This document shows positions 44,401-53,814 of a stretch of 64,000 nt of DNA, one piece after another. The stretch covers positions 18,683 through 82,682 of the forward strand of contig CANLVH010000013.1 in assembly GCA_947494545.1 (NCBI GenBank), written 5' to 3'. Below the pieces are notes generated by a model. The model ran no database searches. It was given only the letters and a program-made list of their open reading frames with translations, and was not told where the DNA came from. Every line of letters begins with the position of its first letter. The first letter of the stretch is position 1. This DNA comes from an uncultured Mesonia sp. GTDB taxonomy: Bacteria; Bacteroidota; Bacteroidia; Flavobacteriales; Flavobacteriaceae. The position numbers and the translations under genes were made by a program.

Positions 44401-45777
44401 ACTGTAAAAGGAGAAAACGCAGAAGGAGATAAAGCAGAAATTGTTATATCTAGAACTTCTGAAGTTAAAATTGTAGATCCGGATACAGGTATTGTTTTAA
44501 GTACCAATGTTATTCCTTATGGTGCTGAATTGTTTATCAAACCAGGAGATAAAGTTACTGAAGGAACCAAAATCTGTCAGTGGGATCCGTATAACGGAGT
44601 TATTATTTCTGAATTTGCAGGAAAAATCAAATTCGAAAATCTTGAACAAGGTGTTACTTATCAAGTTGAAACAGATGAGCAGACAGGTTTTCAAGAGAAA
44701 GTAATTTCAGAATCTAGAAACAAGAAAAAGATTCCTACTTTATTAATCATGGGTAAAGGAGACGAAGTGATTCGTTCATACAACTTGCCTGTAGGAGCGC
44801 ATTTGATGGTAGACGATGGAGAGAAAATTAAGATTGGAAAAATCTTGGTTAAAATTCCACGTAAGTCTTCTAAAGCGGGAGATATTACCGGTGGTTTACC
44901 GCGTGTTACAGAATTGTTTGAAGCACGTAACCCATCTAACCCTGCCGTAGTAAGCGAGATTGATGGTGTTGTTTCTTTCGGGAAAATTAAACGTGGTAAC
45001 CGCGAGATAATTGTAGAGTCTAAACTAGGAGAAGTTAAAAAGTACTTAGTAAAACTTTCTAACCAAATCTTAGTACAAGAAAACGATTATGTTCGTGCAG
45101 GAATGCCATTATCTGATGGTTCTATTACTCCAGAAGATATCTTGAACATCAAGGGTCCAAACGCTGTACAGCAATATTTGGTAAACGAAGTACAAGAAGT
45201 TTATAGGTTACAGGGAGTGAAAATTAACGATAAGCATTTTGAAGTTGTTGTAAGACAAATGATGCGTAAAGTTAAAATTCAAGATCCGGGAGATACTATT
45301 TTCTTAGAAAATCAATTAGTACATAAATCTGATTTTATCGAAGAAAACGACGATATTTTTGGTAAGAAAGTAATTGAAGATGCCGGTGATAGTCAAAATC
45401 TTAAACCGGGGCAAATTTTAACAGCGCGAGAATTAAGAGATGAAAACTCTTTACTGCGTCGTGAAGATAAGGCCTTGGCAACAGCAAGAGACGCGCAACC
45501 TGCTACGGCAACGCCAATTTTACAAGGTATTACCAGAGCATCGTTGCAGACAAAATCATTTATTTCTGCTGCCTCTTTCCAAGAGACAACTAAAGTATTA
45601 AACGAAGCTGCTGTAAGCGGTAAAGTAGATAATTTAGAAGGCCTTAAAGAAAATGTTATTGTTGGACACAAAATACCGGCCGGAACCGGAATGCGTGAAT
45701 ACGATAATATTATTGTAGGCTCTAAGGAAGAGTTTGAAGAAATGATGGAAGAAAAACAAGAGGTTAATTACAATTAA
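41476..45777 (+). CDS. rpoC: DNA-directed RNA polymerase subunit beta'
   Basis: 1433 residues. The N-terminal zinc site [23 protein letters not shown], the catalytic [12 protein letters not shown] with three Mg-binding Asp, the bridge-helix region with [19 protein letters not shown], the second zinc site (CGTLRG ... [13 protein letters not shown]) and C-terminal [17 protein letters not shown]. Complete and typical of Bacteroidota. A strong terminator follows. Confidence 0.99.
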   Translation: MARNNDKNTQKRFNKISIGLASPESILAESRGEVLKPETINYRTHKPERDGLFCERIFGPVKDYECACGKYKRIRYKGIVCDRCGVEVTEKKVRRDRVGHINLVVPVAHIWYFRSLPNKIGYLLGIPSKKLDMIIYYERYVVIQPGNAKNEEGEPLKKMDFLTEEEYLNVLDELPRENYQLEDSDPNKFIAKMGAECLIEILKRLDLDELSYDLRHKANNETSKQRKTEALKRLQVVEAFRDANENQENLPEWMIMKVVPVIPPELRPLVPLDGGRFATSDLNDLYRRVIIRNNRLKRLMEIKAPEVILRNEKRMLQESVDSLFDNTRKSSAVKTDSNRPLKSLSDSLKGKQGRFRQNLLGKRVDYSARSVIVVGPEMKLYECGLPKNMAAELYKPFVIRKLIERGIVKTVKSAKKIIDKKEPVVWDILENVLKGHPVLLNRAPTLHRLGIQAFQPKLIEGKAIQLHPLVCTAFNADFDGDQMAVHLPLGPEAILEAQLLMLASHNILNPANGSPVTVPSQDMVLGLYYMTKLRKSTEQVPIKGEGLTFYSPEEVIIAYNEKRVHLNAQIKVKTKDFNDKGELVSQLVETTVGRVIFNEEVPEAAGYVNEVLTKKSLRDIIGKILKVTSVPETGEFLDKIKDLGYGFAFRGGLSFSLGDIIIPKEKEDMIKEANEQVDGIMGNYNMGLITNNERYNQVIDIWTATNANLTELAMKRIREDQQGFNSVYMMLDSGARGSKEQIRQLTGMRGLMAKPKKSNTGGGEIIENPILSNFKEGLSILEYFISTHGARKGLADTALKTADAGYLTRRLVDVSQDVIVGEEDCGTLRGIEVKALKKNEEVIETLGARVLGRTALNDIIDPITQELFAEAGEEIDEAIVAKIEKSVLDAVEVRSALSCEAKKGICVKCYGRNLATGKTVQRGEAVGVVAAQSIGEPGTQLTLRTFHVGGIAGNISEDNKVISKFDGIAEIDDLKTVKGENAEGDKAEIVISRTSEVKIVDPDTGIVLSTNVIPYGAELFIKPGDKVTEGTKICQWDPYNGVIISEFAGKIKFENLEQGVTYQVETDEQTGFQEKVISESRNKKKIPTLLIMGKGDEVIRSYNLPVGAHLMVDDGEKIKIGKILVKIPRKSSKAGDITGGLPRVTELFEARNPSNPAVVSEIDGVVSFGKIKRGNREIIVESKLGEVKKYLVKLSNQILVQENDYVRAGMPLSDGSITPEDILNIKGPNAVQQYLVNEVQEVYRLQGVKINDKHFEVVVRQMMRKVKIQDPGDTIFLENQLVHKSDFIEENDDIFGKKVIEDAGDSQNLKPGQILTARELRDENSLLRREDKALATARDAQPATATPILQGITRASLQTKSFISAASFQETTKVLNEAAVSGKVDNLEGLKENVIVGHKIPAGTGMREYDNIIVGSKEEFEEMMEEKQEVNYN

Positions 45778-45794
45778 TCTTCCATAATAAAACG

Positions 45795-45826
45795 AAAAAG
45801 CGCTGTTATTAACAGCGCTTTTTTTA
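45795..45826 (+). terminator. Terminator of the rpoBC operon
   Basis: AAAAAGCGCTGTT pairs with AACAGCGCTTTTT around loop ATT, followed by T. Strong G/C core and T-run. Confidence 0.93.
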
Positions 45827-45857
45827 TTTTAGTGCATTAGTAATTAAATACAGTGAA

Positions 45858-46172
45858 ATGAGTGAGGAAAAGAAAAATAATCAAAAGAAATTAAATATCG
45901 AATTAGACGAGGCTACCGCTCAGGGCGAATACAGCAACTTGGCAATTGTAAATCATTCTGCTTCAGAATTTGTTATAGATTTTGTTAGCATTATGCCGGG
46001 TACGCCAAAAAGCAAGGTTAAGTCTAGAATAATATTAACGCCACAACACGCCAAACGTTTATTGAAAGCTTTAGGTGGTAATATTAAAAAGTTTGAAAAC
46101 GCCCACGGCGAAATAAGAGATTACGATAAACCTAATATTCCATTAAATTTTGGCCCTACAGGTCAGGCCTAA
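45858..46172 (+). CDS. DUF3467 family protein
   Basis: 104 residues: KLNIELDEATAQGEYSNLAIVNHSASEFVIDFVSIMPGTPKSKVKSRIILTPQHAKRLLKALGGNIKKFE is the whole DUF3467 domain, preceded by a charged tail. Small cytoplasmic protein of unknown function. In Bacteroidota it commonly follows rpoC, as here. Confidence 0.9.
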   Translation: MSEEKKNNQKKLNIELDEATAQGEYSNLAIVNHSASEFVIDFVSIMPGTPKSKVKSRIILTPQHAKRLLKALGGNIKKFENAHGEIRDYDKPNIPLNFGPTGQA

Positions 46173-46173
46173 C

Positions 46174-46214
46174 AAAAACAAAATCCGAAGCTTTAAACTT
46201 CGGATTTTGTTTTT
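46174..46214. terminator. Bidirectional terminator between DUF3467 and prfC
   Basis: A 17-base stem (AAAAACAAAATCCGAAG with its complement) around a 7-base loop, with A-run and T-run at either end, placed between convergent genes. Confidence 0.93.
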
Positions 46215-46230
46215 ACAACAAGTTTACTTA

Positions 46231-47817
46231 TTAAAATTCTGAAGTAAAATGAAAGGTAATATTCGGGTATTTTTGTTGTGTCATTTGCAACGAAAAAGAA
46301 GAATCTGCTAAAAATACCAGTTGCCCTTTTTTGTCTTTTGCCAAAAACTTGTTCTTTACGCGTTTAAATTCTTTAAATTCTTCGCTTTTTTCATCTTCGG
46401 GTTCTACCCAACAGGCTTTATGTACATTTAAGTTTTCATAGGTGCATTTTGCACCATATTCGTGCTCTAATCTGTATTGAATTACCTCAAACTGTAAAGC
46501 CCCAACCGTGCCAATAATTTTTCTATTATTGATCTCTAATTTAAACAATTGTGCAACGCCTTCATCCATTAATTGATCTACTCCTTTCTCCAGCTGTTTA
46601 GATTTCATTGGGTCTGCGTTATTAATATACCTAAAATGTTCTGGAGAGAAACTTGGTATACCTTTAAAATGCATTTGTTCGCCTTCGGTTAAAGTATCGC
46701 CAATTTTAAAGTTTCCGGTATCGTGTAAACCAACAATATCTCCGGGATAAGATACATCTACAATTTCCTTTTTTTCCGCAAAGAAAGCATTAGGACTCGA
46801 GAAGCGTAATTTTTTATTATTCCTTACGTGCAGATAGGGTACGTTTCTTTCAAATTTTCCCGATACTATTTTAACAAAAGCCAATCTATCACGGTGTTTA
46901 GGATCCATATTCGCGTGAATTTTGAAAACAAAACCGGTAAATTTTTCTTCTTCCGGTTTTACCTCGCGTTCTTCGCTTACCTTTGGTAATGGAGGAGGAG
47001 CTATGGTGATAAAACAATCTAAAAGTTCTCTAACCCCAAAATTGTTTAAAGCAGAGCCAAAGAATACCGGTTGTAAATCGCCATCAATATAAGCGCTTTT
47101 ATCAAAATCAGGATAAACTCCTTGTGCAAGTTCTACTTCTTCGCGTAGGTCTTGCGCTGCATCTTCGCCAATTAATTCATCTAATTCGGGCGTGTTTAAA
47201 TCTTTAATTTCTATAGTATCTTCAATATCTTTTCTAGGGTCGCCGGTAAATAAATTTATATTTTGTTCCCAAATATTATAAATTCCTTTAAAATCATAAC
47301 CCATCCCGATAGGATAACTTAAAGGGGTAACTTTTAGATGTAATTTTTGTTCTATTTCATCCAACAAATCAAAAGCATCTTTTCCTTCTCTATCCAATTT
47401 ATTAATAAATACAATCATTGGTATTTTGCGCATACGGCAAACTTCTACCAGCTTTTCGGTTTGGGCTTCTACCCCTTTGGCTACATCTATTACCACAATT
47501 ACGCTATCTACAGCGGTAAGGGTTCTAAAAGTATCTTCGGCAAAATCTTTGTGCCCGGGGGTATCTAAAATATTTATTTTAATGTCCTTATACTCAAAGG
47601 CCAAAACAGATGTGGCTACAGAAATACCACGCTGGCGTTCAATTTCCATAAAGTCACTGGTAGCACCTTTTTTTACTTTGTTAGATTTTACCGCACCGGC
47701 TTCTTGTATTGCGCCACCAAAAAGCAATAATTTTTCGGTTAAAGTGGTTTTACCTGCATCTGGGTGAGAGATAATTCCAAATGTTCTTCTTCTATTTATT
47801 TCTTTCGATAATTTCAT
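46231..47817 (-). CDS. prfC: Peptide chain release factor 3
   Basis: 528 residues. Translational GTPase with [26 protein letters not shown] (G1), [11 protein letters not shown] (G2), [15 protein letters not shown] (G3) and NKLDRE (G4), then the RF3 C-terminal domain with [41 protein letters not shown]3 recycles RF1/RF2 after termination. Its promoter gives a four-base gap before the ATG, so the mRNA is probably leaderless. Confidence 0.95.
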   Translation of the reverse strand: MKLSKEINRRRTFGIISHPDAGKTTLTEKLLLFGGAIQEAGAVKSNKVKKGATSDFMEIERQRGISVATSVLAFEYKDIKINILDTPGHKDFAEDTFRTLTAVDSVIVVIDVAKGVEAQTEKLVEVCRMRKIPMIVFINKLDREGKDAFDLLDEIEQKLHLKVTPLSYPIGMGYDFKGIYNIWEQNINLFTGDPRKDIEDTIEIKDLNTPELDELIGEDAAQDLREEVELAQGVYPDFDKSAYIDGDLQPVFFGSALNNFGVRELLDCFITIAPPPLPKVSEEREVKPEEEKFTGFVFKIHANMDPKHRDRLAFVKIVSGKFERNVPYLHVRNNKKLRFSSPNAFFAEKKEIVDVSYPGDIVGLHDTGNFKIGDTLTEGEQMHFKGIPSFSPEHFRYINNADPMKSKQLEKGVDQLMDEGVAQLFKLEINNRKIIGTVGALQFEVIQYRLEHEYGAKCTYENLNVHKACWVEPEDEKSEEFKEFKRVKNKFLAKDKKGQLVFLADSSFSLQMTQQKYPNITFHFTSEF

Positions 47818-47821
47818 GCTG

Positions 47822-47851
47822 CAAATATATTCTTTTCAGGTCTTTTGCCAA
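47822..47851 (-). promoter_or_regulatory. prfC promoter TTG-N19-TATATTTG, four bases before the ATG
   Basis: On the minus strand TTG (47849-47851), a 19-base spacer and TATATTTG (47822-47829), then CAGC and ATG. Both elements are perfect and the spacing is optimal, so transcription should start at or within a base or two of the start codon. Confidence 0.72.
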
Positions 47852-47970
47852 GAGCATTTTTATAAGAAGTTGTTTAAGAAACGGTTATGATAAATTAACG
47901 CAATTAACCTATAAAACTGTTTTTTGTCGATTATTTTACGTAATTTTAATATTTATTAGCGAATATTAAA

Positions 47971-48001
47971 TGGATTATAATAAATTTGGACTTTTATAAT
48001 C
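47971..48001 (+). promoter_or_regulatory. -7 box flanked by an inverted repeat upstream of the surface-protein gene
   Basis: TAAATTTG (47980-47987) fits TAnnTTTG. It lies between the arms GGATTATAA (47971-47979) and TTATAATCC (47993-48001), a perfect 9-base inverted repeat. A protein bound to it would cover the promoter; 23 bases remain to ATG 48025. Confidence 0.55.
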
Positions 48002-48024
48002 CATTCTACTAATCAATAAAATTT

Positions 48025-51000
48025 ATGAAAAGAACATTTACGCGTTTAAATTTTATTTTGTTCTTTTTTATTTTAATCTCTTCCTTGACTACTGCTCAGG
48101 TTACGCAAGATTTTCGCGCCATAAACTGGCAGCCGGGACACAAAATTGCTGTGCAAGATACTGCAACTGCTGTAGTAAATGGTCGCGTATATAAAGATAT
48201 TAACGGTAACGGCACCCAAGACAGTTTTGAACCTGGTATGGAAAGCATTGATATGATTTTAATAGATGCTGCCGGCTCACAAGCTGTTACCACAAATGCT
48301 AACGGAGATTGGCTTGCTTATGTTATTCCGGGACCGGTAACTATTTACGTAGATATTACAGATTTACCGTTTGGCGCCATTCACACAGAAGGAGATAACC
48401 CAAACACGCCCAGTAATAACGGCGGGGATCCCAATACCATTGTTGCTGTAGATGATCAAACAAACTTTGGAGGAAAAGACGGTTTTTACTTTGTAGGAGA
48501 AGTTTCCGGTCATTTATATTTTGATTTGAATGGAAATGGAGTGCAAGATTTCTCAGAACCGGATATGCCAAATGTAGACGTAAAAGTTAGCGACCCCTTT
48601 AATAATCCGCCGGTTATAGCTACAACAGATGCTTCGGGAAATTGGGTAGCAACGGTTACCGCAGCACAAGCAACGGTAGACATAGACGATAACGATCCTG
48701 ATTTTCCTACAGGAGCTACACAAACAGAAGGCACAGACCCGAGTACGGCAAACGTAATAGCTAATGTAAATACCTTTACGGAAAACGACGGCTTTTATCC
48801 TGAAGGCTATCTAACCGGACATTTATATTTTGATTGGAACGGCAACGGTACCCAAGATAGTGCAGAACCGGATATGCCGGATGTAGATGTGACAATTACA
48901 GATGTTTTTGGAAATACACAAGTTGTAACAACCAATGCTAGCGGAAACTGGCAAGCTTTGGTTCCTGAAGGCGAAACAATTGCAAATATAGACGAAACAG
49001 ATCCGGACTTTCCTACCGGCGCTGTGCAAACCGAAGGTACCAACCCAACTACTACAACCGTTATTAACAACCAAACCGTTTTTAGTGAAAACGATGGTTT
49101 TTTTGAAGAAGGAACTTTAACAGGTCATCTTTATTTTGATGTTAATGGTAATGGCACGCAAGACAGTACAGAGCCAGATATGCCAAATATAGAAGTAGAA
49201 ATAAATAATACACCCACCGGGGTTATCGCAAGTGTATTTACAGATGCCAACGGTAATTGGTCGTACACCGGTCCGGTAGGAGAAACCATGGTAACTATTA
49301 ACGAGAATGATACTGACTTCCCAACCGGTGCAATTCAAACCGAAGGAACCAACCCAAGTACGCATACGGTTATAATAAATGAAAGTAATTTTACGGAAAA
49401 CGATGGTTTTTATGAACAAGGAAGATTAAGCGGACATTTATATTTTGACTCTAATGGCAATGGTATGCAAGATAGTAGCGAGCCAGATATGCCAAATGTA
49501 GATGTAAACATTACAGATGCTTTAAACAATACATATACGTTGGTTACTGATGTAAACGGAGATTGGGTTACAAATTTACCCATTGGCGATGCCGTGATAA
49601 ATGTAGATGAGACAGATCCGGACTTTCCCATCGGAGCTACCCAAACCGAAGGCACCAACCCAACTACCACAACCGTTATTAATAACCAAATGGTTTTTAG
49701 TGAAAACGATGGTTTTTTTGAAGAAGGAACTTTAACCGGTCATCTTTATTTTGATGTTAATGGTAATGGCACGCAAGACGGCACAGAACCAGATATGCCA
49801 AATGTAGAAGTAGAAATAACCAACCAAAACTTGGCACTTTCTACCGTTTTAAGTACAGATGCAAATGGCGATTGGAGTTACACCGGACCAATAGGAGCTA
49901 CGGTAGTAAATATAAACGAGAATGATTCTAATTTTCCAACTGGTGCAATTCAAACAGAAGGTACAAATCCTAGTACACACAACGTCATAATTAATCAAAA
50001 TACCTTTACGGAAAACGACGGCTTTTTTGAACAAGGAACTTTAACCGGGCGTGTTTATTACGATGTAAACGGTAATGGCAACCAAGACAATAACGAACCC
50101 GGAATACCAAATATAGATGTAAACATTACCGATGCTTTAAGTACAGTATCTACAGTAGTTACTGATGCAAATGGCAATTGGAGCGCAGATTTGCCTATTG
50201 GCGATGTAACCATTAGTATAGACGAAAACGATGCTGATTTTCCTACCGGCGCAATTCAAACAGAAGGTGCCAATCCTAGTTATGCTACCGTGCTAAACAA
50301 TGAAAGTGTCTTTACGGAAAAAGACGGATTCTCTGGAGAAGGAGAATTAACCGGTCATGTTTATTACGATACAAACGGTAATGCTAATCAAGAATTAGGA
50401 GAGCCAGATATGGCAAATATTTCTGTATTGGTAGAAATTGTTAACGGTACCACCCAAACTTTAATAACAGATGCCGATGGAAATTGGTCATTTACTGCGC
50501 CAATAGGTCCTGTAAGTGTTTTGGTAGACGAAAATGATATAGATTTTCCTGCCGGAGCAATTCAAACAGAAGGTACCAATCCTACTGTTTTTATGGTAAC
50601 CAACGAAAGTGAGAATCACCAAAACGATGGTTTTTATGTAGATCAATTACAAACAGGTAATTTAAGCGGTCATCTTTATTACGATACCAATGCTAACGGA
50701 GTTCAAGATCTAAGCGAGCCAAACCTTCCAAATATAGATGTTAGTATAACAAGCTCGGTTGGAGTTACGTTTAATGTAGTAACCAATAATCAAGGAAATT
50801 GGATGGTAGAAGTTCCGGAAGGAAACACTACTTCTTCTATAGATTTTACAGATCCAGATTTTCCTAATGCGTTAGTGCAAACCCAAGGTACAAACCCAAC
50901 CACAACTAATGTATTACCCAATGTAGCAAATATTGAAACTCCAGACGGGTTTACACTTCCCAATACGGGAACAGGAACACTTTCCGGTCATTTATATTTT

Positions 51001-52857
51001 GACACGAATGCTAATAGTAACCAAGATCAAGGAGAACCTAATCTTATAAATGTAGATGTGGCAATTACAAATGTTTTAGGTTTAACAACTACTGTAACCA
51101 CAAATCAAAATGGCGATTGGAGTATAAGCGTACCGGAAGGAAACACTACTTCAGACATAGATAATACAGACCCGGAATTTCCTTTAGGCGCAATTCAAAC
51201 CGAAGGTACAGACCCAACTACTACTTATGTTGGTGCAGGAGAAAACCTTAGCGAAATTAACGATGGTTTTGAAGTACAAGATATTGAAACCGAAATGCTA
51301 TCCGGACATTTATATTACGATACCAATGCAAATGGCGTGCAAGACGAAAACGAACCAAATTTACCAAATGTAGATGTGGCAATTACCAATTCTCTTGGCT
51401 ATATAGAAATAATTACTACTAATAGCAATGGCGATTGGTCTATAACTGTTCCAGTAGGTAATACTGTTTCAGACATAGATTTTACAGATCCTGACTTTCC
51501 TCTAGCAGTAAGTCAAACCCAGGGAACCAATCCTACTACTACGGTTGTGACGGCTGGCAATCCGGCAACAGAAGAACCAGATGGTTTTGCTCAAACTGCG
51601 GTTGGTACCAACACACTTTCCGGTCATCTTTATTATGATTGGAACGCAAATGCTGTTCAAGATCAAGGGGAGCCAAATTTGCCTAATATAGAGATAGAAG
51701 TTGTAAATGCTGCGGGAGTTAGCAGCTTTTTGCAAACAGATCAAAATGGCGATTGGTCTTTGTTGGTGCCGGCAGGAAATACAATTTCAGAAATTAACGA
51801 AAATGACCCCGATTTTCCGGTGGGAGCAATACAAACAGAAGGAACTAATCCTACCACCACGGCTGTTACTGCTACAGGAAACTTCCAAGAAATTGACGGG
51901 TATTACAATCCTAATCTTGCAACAAACATTTTAAAAGGTCATTTGTATTTAGATGAAAATGCCAATGCAATGCAGGAAAATACAGAGCCAGATTTGACAA
52001 ATATAACGGTGTGGATTACCACTTCTTTAGGCACTACAATAACCTTAGAAACAGATCAAGATGGAAATTGGGAAGTAGAAGTTCCGGTAGGTAATACAAT
52101 TTCAGAAGTTGATGTTAACGATGCAGATTTTCCGCCAAATGCTATTCAAACAGAAGGTGACAATCCAACCATTTCTAACGTAACAGAAAATACTACTTCA
52201 ACAGAAATAGACGGCTTTTATATAGACGGACAGTCACCGGAGTTGCTAAGCGGTCATATTTATTATGATACCAATAATAATGGCGTACAAGATACCGGCG
52301 AACCAGATTTGGCAGATATTGAAGTAGAGATTATAGATTCTTTTGGCTTTTCGCAATTTGTAGAAACAGATGTAGATGGCAATTGGGAAGTAAATGTGCC
52401 TGTAGGCGAAACGGTCTCGTTCATCAATCAAAACGATGCAGATTTTCCGGAAGGCGCAATACAAACAGAAGGCGATGACCCAACTACTACCATAGTGGTT
52501 GCAGATGGAATACACGAAGAAATAGATGGTTTCTACGTTCCGGAGACTGACCCGAATGTTTTTGAAATTTACAACGCACTTTCCCCAAATGGCGATGGTA
52601 AAAACGATTTCTTTTTAATTGAAGGGATTGAAGATTATCCGGAAAACAAAGTTTTAGTATTTAACCGTTGGGGCGTAAAGGTTTTTGAAACCAAAGCTTA
52701 CGGTCAAAACGGAAGGGTTTTTAGAGGCTTGAGTGATGGTAGAGCTACTTTACAAAAAGGAGAAAAACTCCCGGCCGGCACCTATTTTTATATTTTAGAA
52801 TATCGAAACCATGAGGGTAAGTTGAACAAGTTAGATGGTTATTTATACATTAATTAA
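48025..52857 (+). CDS. Giant repeat surface protein (SdrD_B-like repeats) with T9SS type B C-terminal domain
   Basis: 1610 residues. Signal peptide MKRTFTRLNFILFFFILIS.. to TTAQ. Fourteen repeats of about 100 residues follow, each with GHLYFDxNGNGxQDxxEPDMPNVDV, then TDANGNW, DPDFPTGAxQTEGTNP and DGFY. The DxNGNGxQD loop is a calcium-binding type seen in SdrD_B domains. The end NVFEIYNALSPNGDGKNDFF...VLVFNRWGVKVFET...LPAGTYFYILEYR is the gliding-motility-associated (type B) sorting domain of T9SS. It is thus a secreted filament-like adhesin or matrix protein. It is followed by PorP/SprF and OmpA genes. Repeats 3-4 and 5-6 appear duplicated as a 615-base block. Confidence 0.9.
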   Translation: MKRTFTRLNFILFFFILISSLTTAQVTQDFRAINWQPGHKIAVQDTATAVVNGRVYKDINGNGTQDSFEPGMESIDMILIDAAGSQAVTTNANGDWLAYVIPGPVTIYVDITDLPFGAIHTEGDNPNTPSNNGGDPNTIVAVDDQTNFGGKDGFYFVGEVSGHLYFDLNGNGVQDFSEPDMPNVDVKVSDPFNNPPVIATTDASGNWVATVTAAQATVDIDDNDPDFPTGATQTEGTDPSTANVIANVNTFTENDGFYPEGYLTGHLYFDWNGNGTQDSAEPDMPDVDVTITDVFGNTQVVTTNASGNWQALVPEGETIANIDETDPDFPTGAVQTEGTNPTTTTVINNQTVFSENDGFFEEGTLTGHLYFDVNGNGTQDSTEPDMPNIEVEINNTPTGVIASVFTDANGNWSYTGPVGETMVTINENDTDFPTGAIQTEGTNPSTHTVIINESNFTENDGFYEQGRLSGHLYFDSNGNGMQDSSEPDMPNVDVNITDALNNTYTLVTDVNGDWVTNLPIGDAVINVDETDPDFPIGATQTEGTNPTTTTVINNQMVFSENDGFFEEGTLTGHLYFDVNGNGTQDGTEPDMPNVEVEITNQNLALSTVLSTDANGDWSYTGPIGATVVNINENDSNFPTGAIQTEGTNPSTHNVIINQNTFTENDGFFEQGTLTGRVYYDVNGNGNQDNNEPGIPNIDVNITDALSTVSTVVTDANGNWSADLPIGDVTISIDENDADFPTGAIQTEGANPSYATVLNNESVFTEKDGFSGEGELTGHVYYDTNGNANQELGEPDMANISVLVEIVNGTTQTLITDADGNWSFTAPIGPVSVLVDENDIDFPAGAIQTEGTNPTVFMVTNESENHQNDGFYVDQLQTGNLSGHLYYDTNANGVQDLSEPNLPNIDVSITSSVGVTFNVVTNNQGNWMVEVPEGNTTSSIDFTDPDFPNALVQTQGTNPTTTNVLPNVANIETPDGFTLPNTGTGTLSGHLYFDTNANSNQDQGEPNLINVDVAITNVLGLTTTVTTNQNGDWSISVPEGNTTSDIDNTDPEFPLGAIQTEGTDPTTTYVGAGENLSEINDGFEVQDIETEMLSGHLYYDTNANGVQDENEPNLPNVDVAITNSLGYIEIITTNSNGDWSITVPVGNTVSDIDFTDPDFPLAVSQTQGTNPTTTVVTAGNPATEEPDGFAQTAVGTNTLSGHLYYDWNANAVQDQGEPNLPNIEIEVVNAAGVSSFLQTDQNGDWSLLVPAGNTISEINENDPDFPVGAIQTEGTNPTTTAVTATGNFQEIDGYYNPNLATNILKGHLYLDENANAMQENTEPDLTNITVWITTSLGTTITLETDQDGNWEVEVPVGNTISEVDVNDADFPPNAIQTEGDNPTISNVTENTTSTEIDGFYIDGQSPELLSGHIYYDTNNNGVQDTGEPDLADIEVEIIDSFGFSQFVETDVDGNWEVNVPVGETVSFINQNDADFPEGAIQTEGDDPTTTIVVADGIHEEIDGFYVPETDPNVFEIYNALSPNGDGKNDFFLIEGIEDYPENKVLVFNRWGVKVFETKAYGQNGRVFRGLSDGRATLQKGEKLPAGTYFYILEYRNHEGKLNKLDGYLYIN

Positions 52858-52876
52858 AAAAACACAGCATAGGTTT

Positions 52877-53812
52877 ATGCAAAACAAACTACTTTTTCTT
52901 TTTATCGCAATGATAAGCACTTTTGGTAGTTGGCACGCGCACGCACAACAAGATGCGCAATACAGTCAGTATATGTATAACCAAATGCAAATAAATCCGG
53001 CTTACGCAGGTTCTCGAGAAGTTCTGAGTATTGTAGGTTTACACCGTTCGCAATGGGTTGGAATAGATGGCGCCCCAACTACACAAAACTTATCGGTACA
53101 TAGTCCTGTGGGAAGAAATAATATTGGGTTAGGATTAGATATTATAAACGACAATCTTGGTCCTGCGCGAGAGACGGCTGTAAACGCCAATTTTAGTTAC
53201 AGTTTGCAAACTTCGCGTGATGCAAAGCTTAGTTTTGGGTTAAAGGCCGGAGCAAATCTACTTGATGTAGATTATAATAAATTAAATATTTACGATCCTT
53301 CAGACCCCAATTATCAACCTAATAATATAGATAACAAATTTTCGCCACAAATAGGAGTGGGTTTAATGTATTATACAGATAAATTTTACGCCGGTTTAAG
53401 TGCTCCCAATCTTTTACAAACAAAGCATTTTGACAGCGCACCCGGTTCAAAATCTTTGGCTAAAGAGCGTATTAATTATTACCTTCTTGCAGGTTATGTT
53501 ATAGATTTCTCCAGAGATCTTAAATTTAAGCCTGCTTTAATGACCAAAGCCGTTTCCGGGGCACCGTTACAAGTAGACGTTTCTGCTAACTTTATGTTTT
53601 ATGAGAAGTTTATCTTAGGAGCGGCATACAGATGGGATGCTGCAGTAAGCGGAATGGCTGGTTTTCAAATTACAGACGGATTATTAGCCGGCTTGGCTTA
53701 CGATACAGATACTACAGATTTTGGAGAATATAATAACGGTAGTTTTGAATTTTTTTTACGATTCGAATTGTTTAAAAAGTACCAAAAAATGCTTACGCCT
53801 AGATTCTTTTAA
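52877..53812 (+). CDS. PorP/SprF family type IX secretion membrane protein
   Basis: 311 residues from ATG 52877 (MQNKLLFLFIAMISTFGS, signal to HAHAQ); an upstream in-frame start is rejected because it precedes the signal. QDAQYSQYMYNQMQINPAYAGSREVLSIVGLHRSQWVGIDGAPTTQ is the diagnostic PorP/SprF N-terminus; the rest is an outer-membrane barrel. SprF-like proteins are needed for export of specific type B cargo, usually the one encoded next to them, here the repeat protein. It is not necessarily the general PorP. Confidence 0.9.
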   Translation: MQNKLLFLFIAMISTFGSWHAHAQQDAQYSQYMYNQMQINPAYAGSREVLSIVGLHRSQWVGIDGAPTTQNLSVHSPVGRNNIGLGLDIINDNLGPARETAVNANFSYSLQTSRDAKLSFGLKAGANLLDVDYNKLNIYDPSDPNYQPNNIDNKFSPQIGVGLMYYTDKFYAGLSAPNLLQTKHFDSAPGSKSLAKERINYYLLAGYVIDFSRDLKFKPALMTKAVSGAPLQVDVSANFMFYEKFILGAAYRWDAAVSGMAGFQITDGLLAGLAYDTDTTDFGEYNNGSFEFFLRFELFKKYQKMLTPRFF

Positions 53813-53814
53813 TT

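Noticed and set aside
47301..47313. ATCCCGATAGG in prfC, similar to half of the tRNA-associated palindrome
   Set aside because: Only one arm is present and it encodes conserved residues (YPIGMG) of RF3.
48200..52500. Repeated DNA in the surface gene as a CRISPR-like array
   Set aside because: The repeats are about 300 bases, coding and diverged; there is no short repeat-spacer pattern and no cas gene.
52835..52876. Upstream start of the PorP/SprF protein
   Set aside because: It overlaps the repeat-protein gene and adds residues before the signal peptide; ATG 52877 is better.
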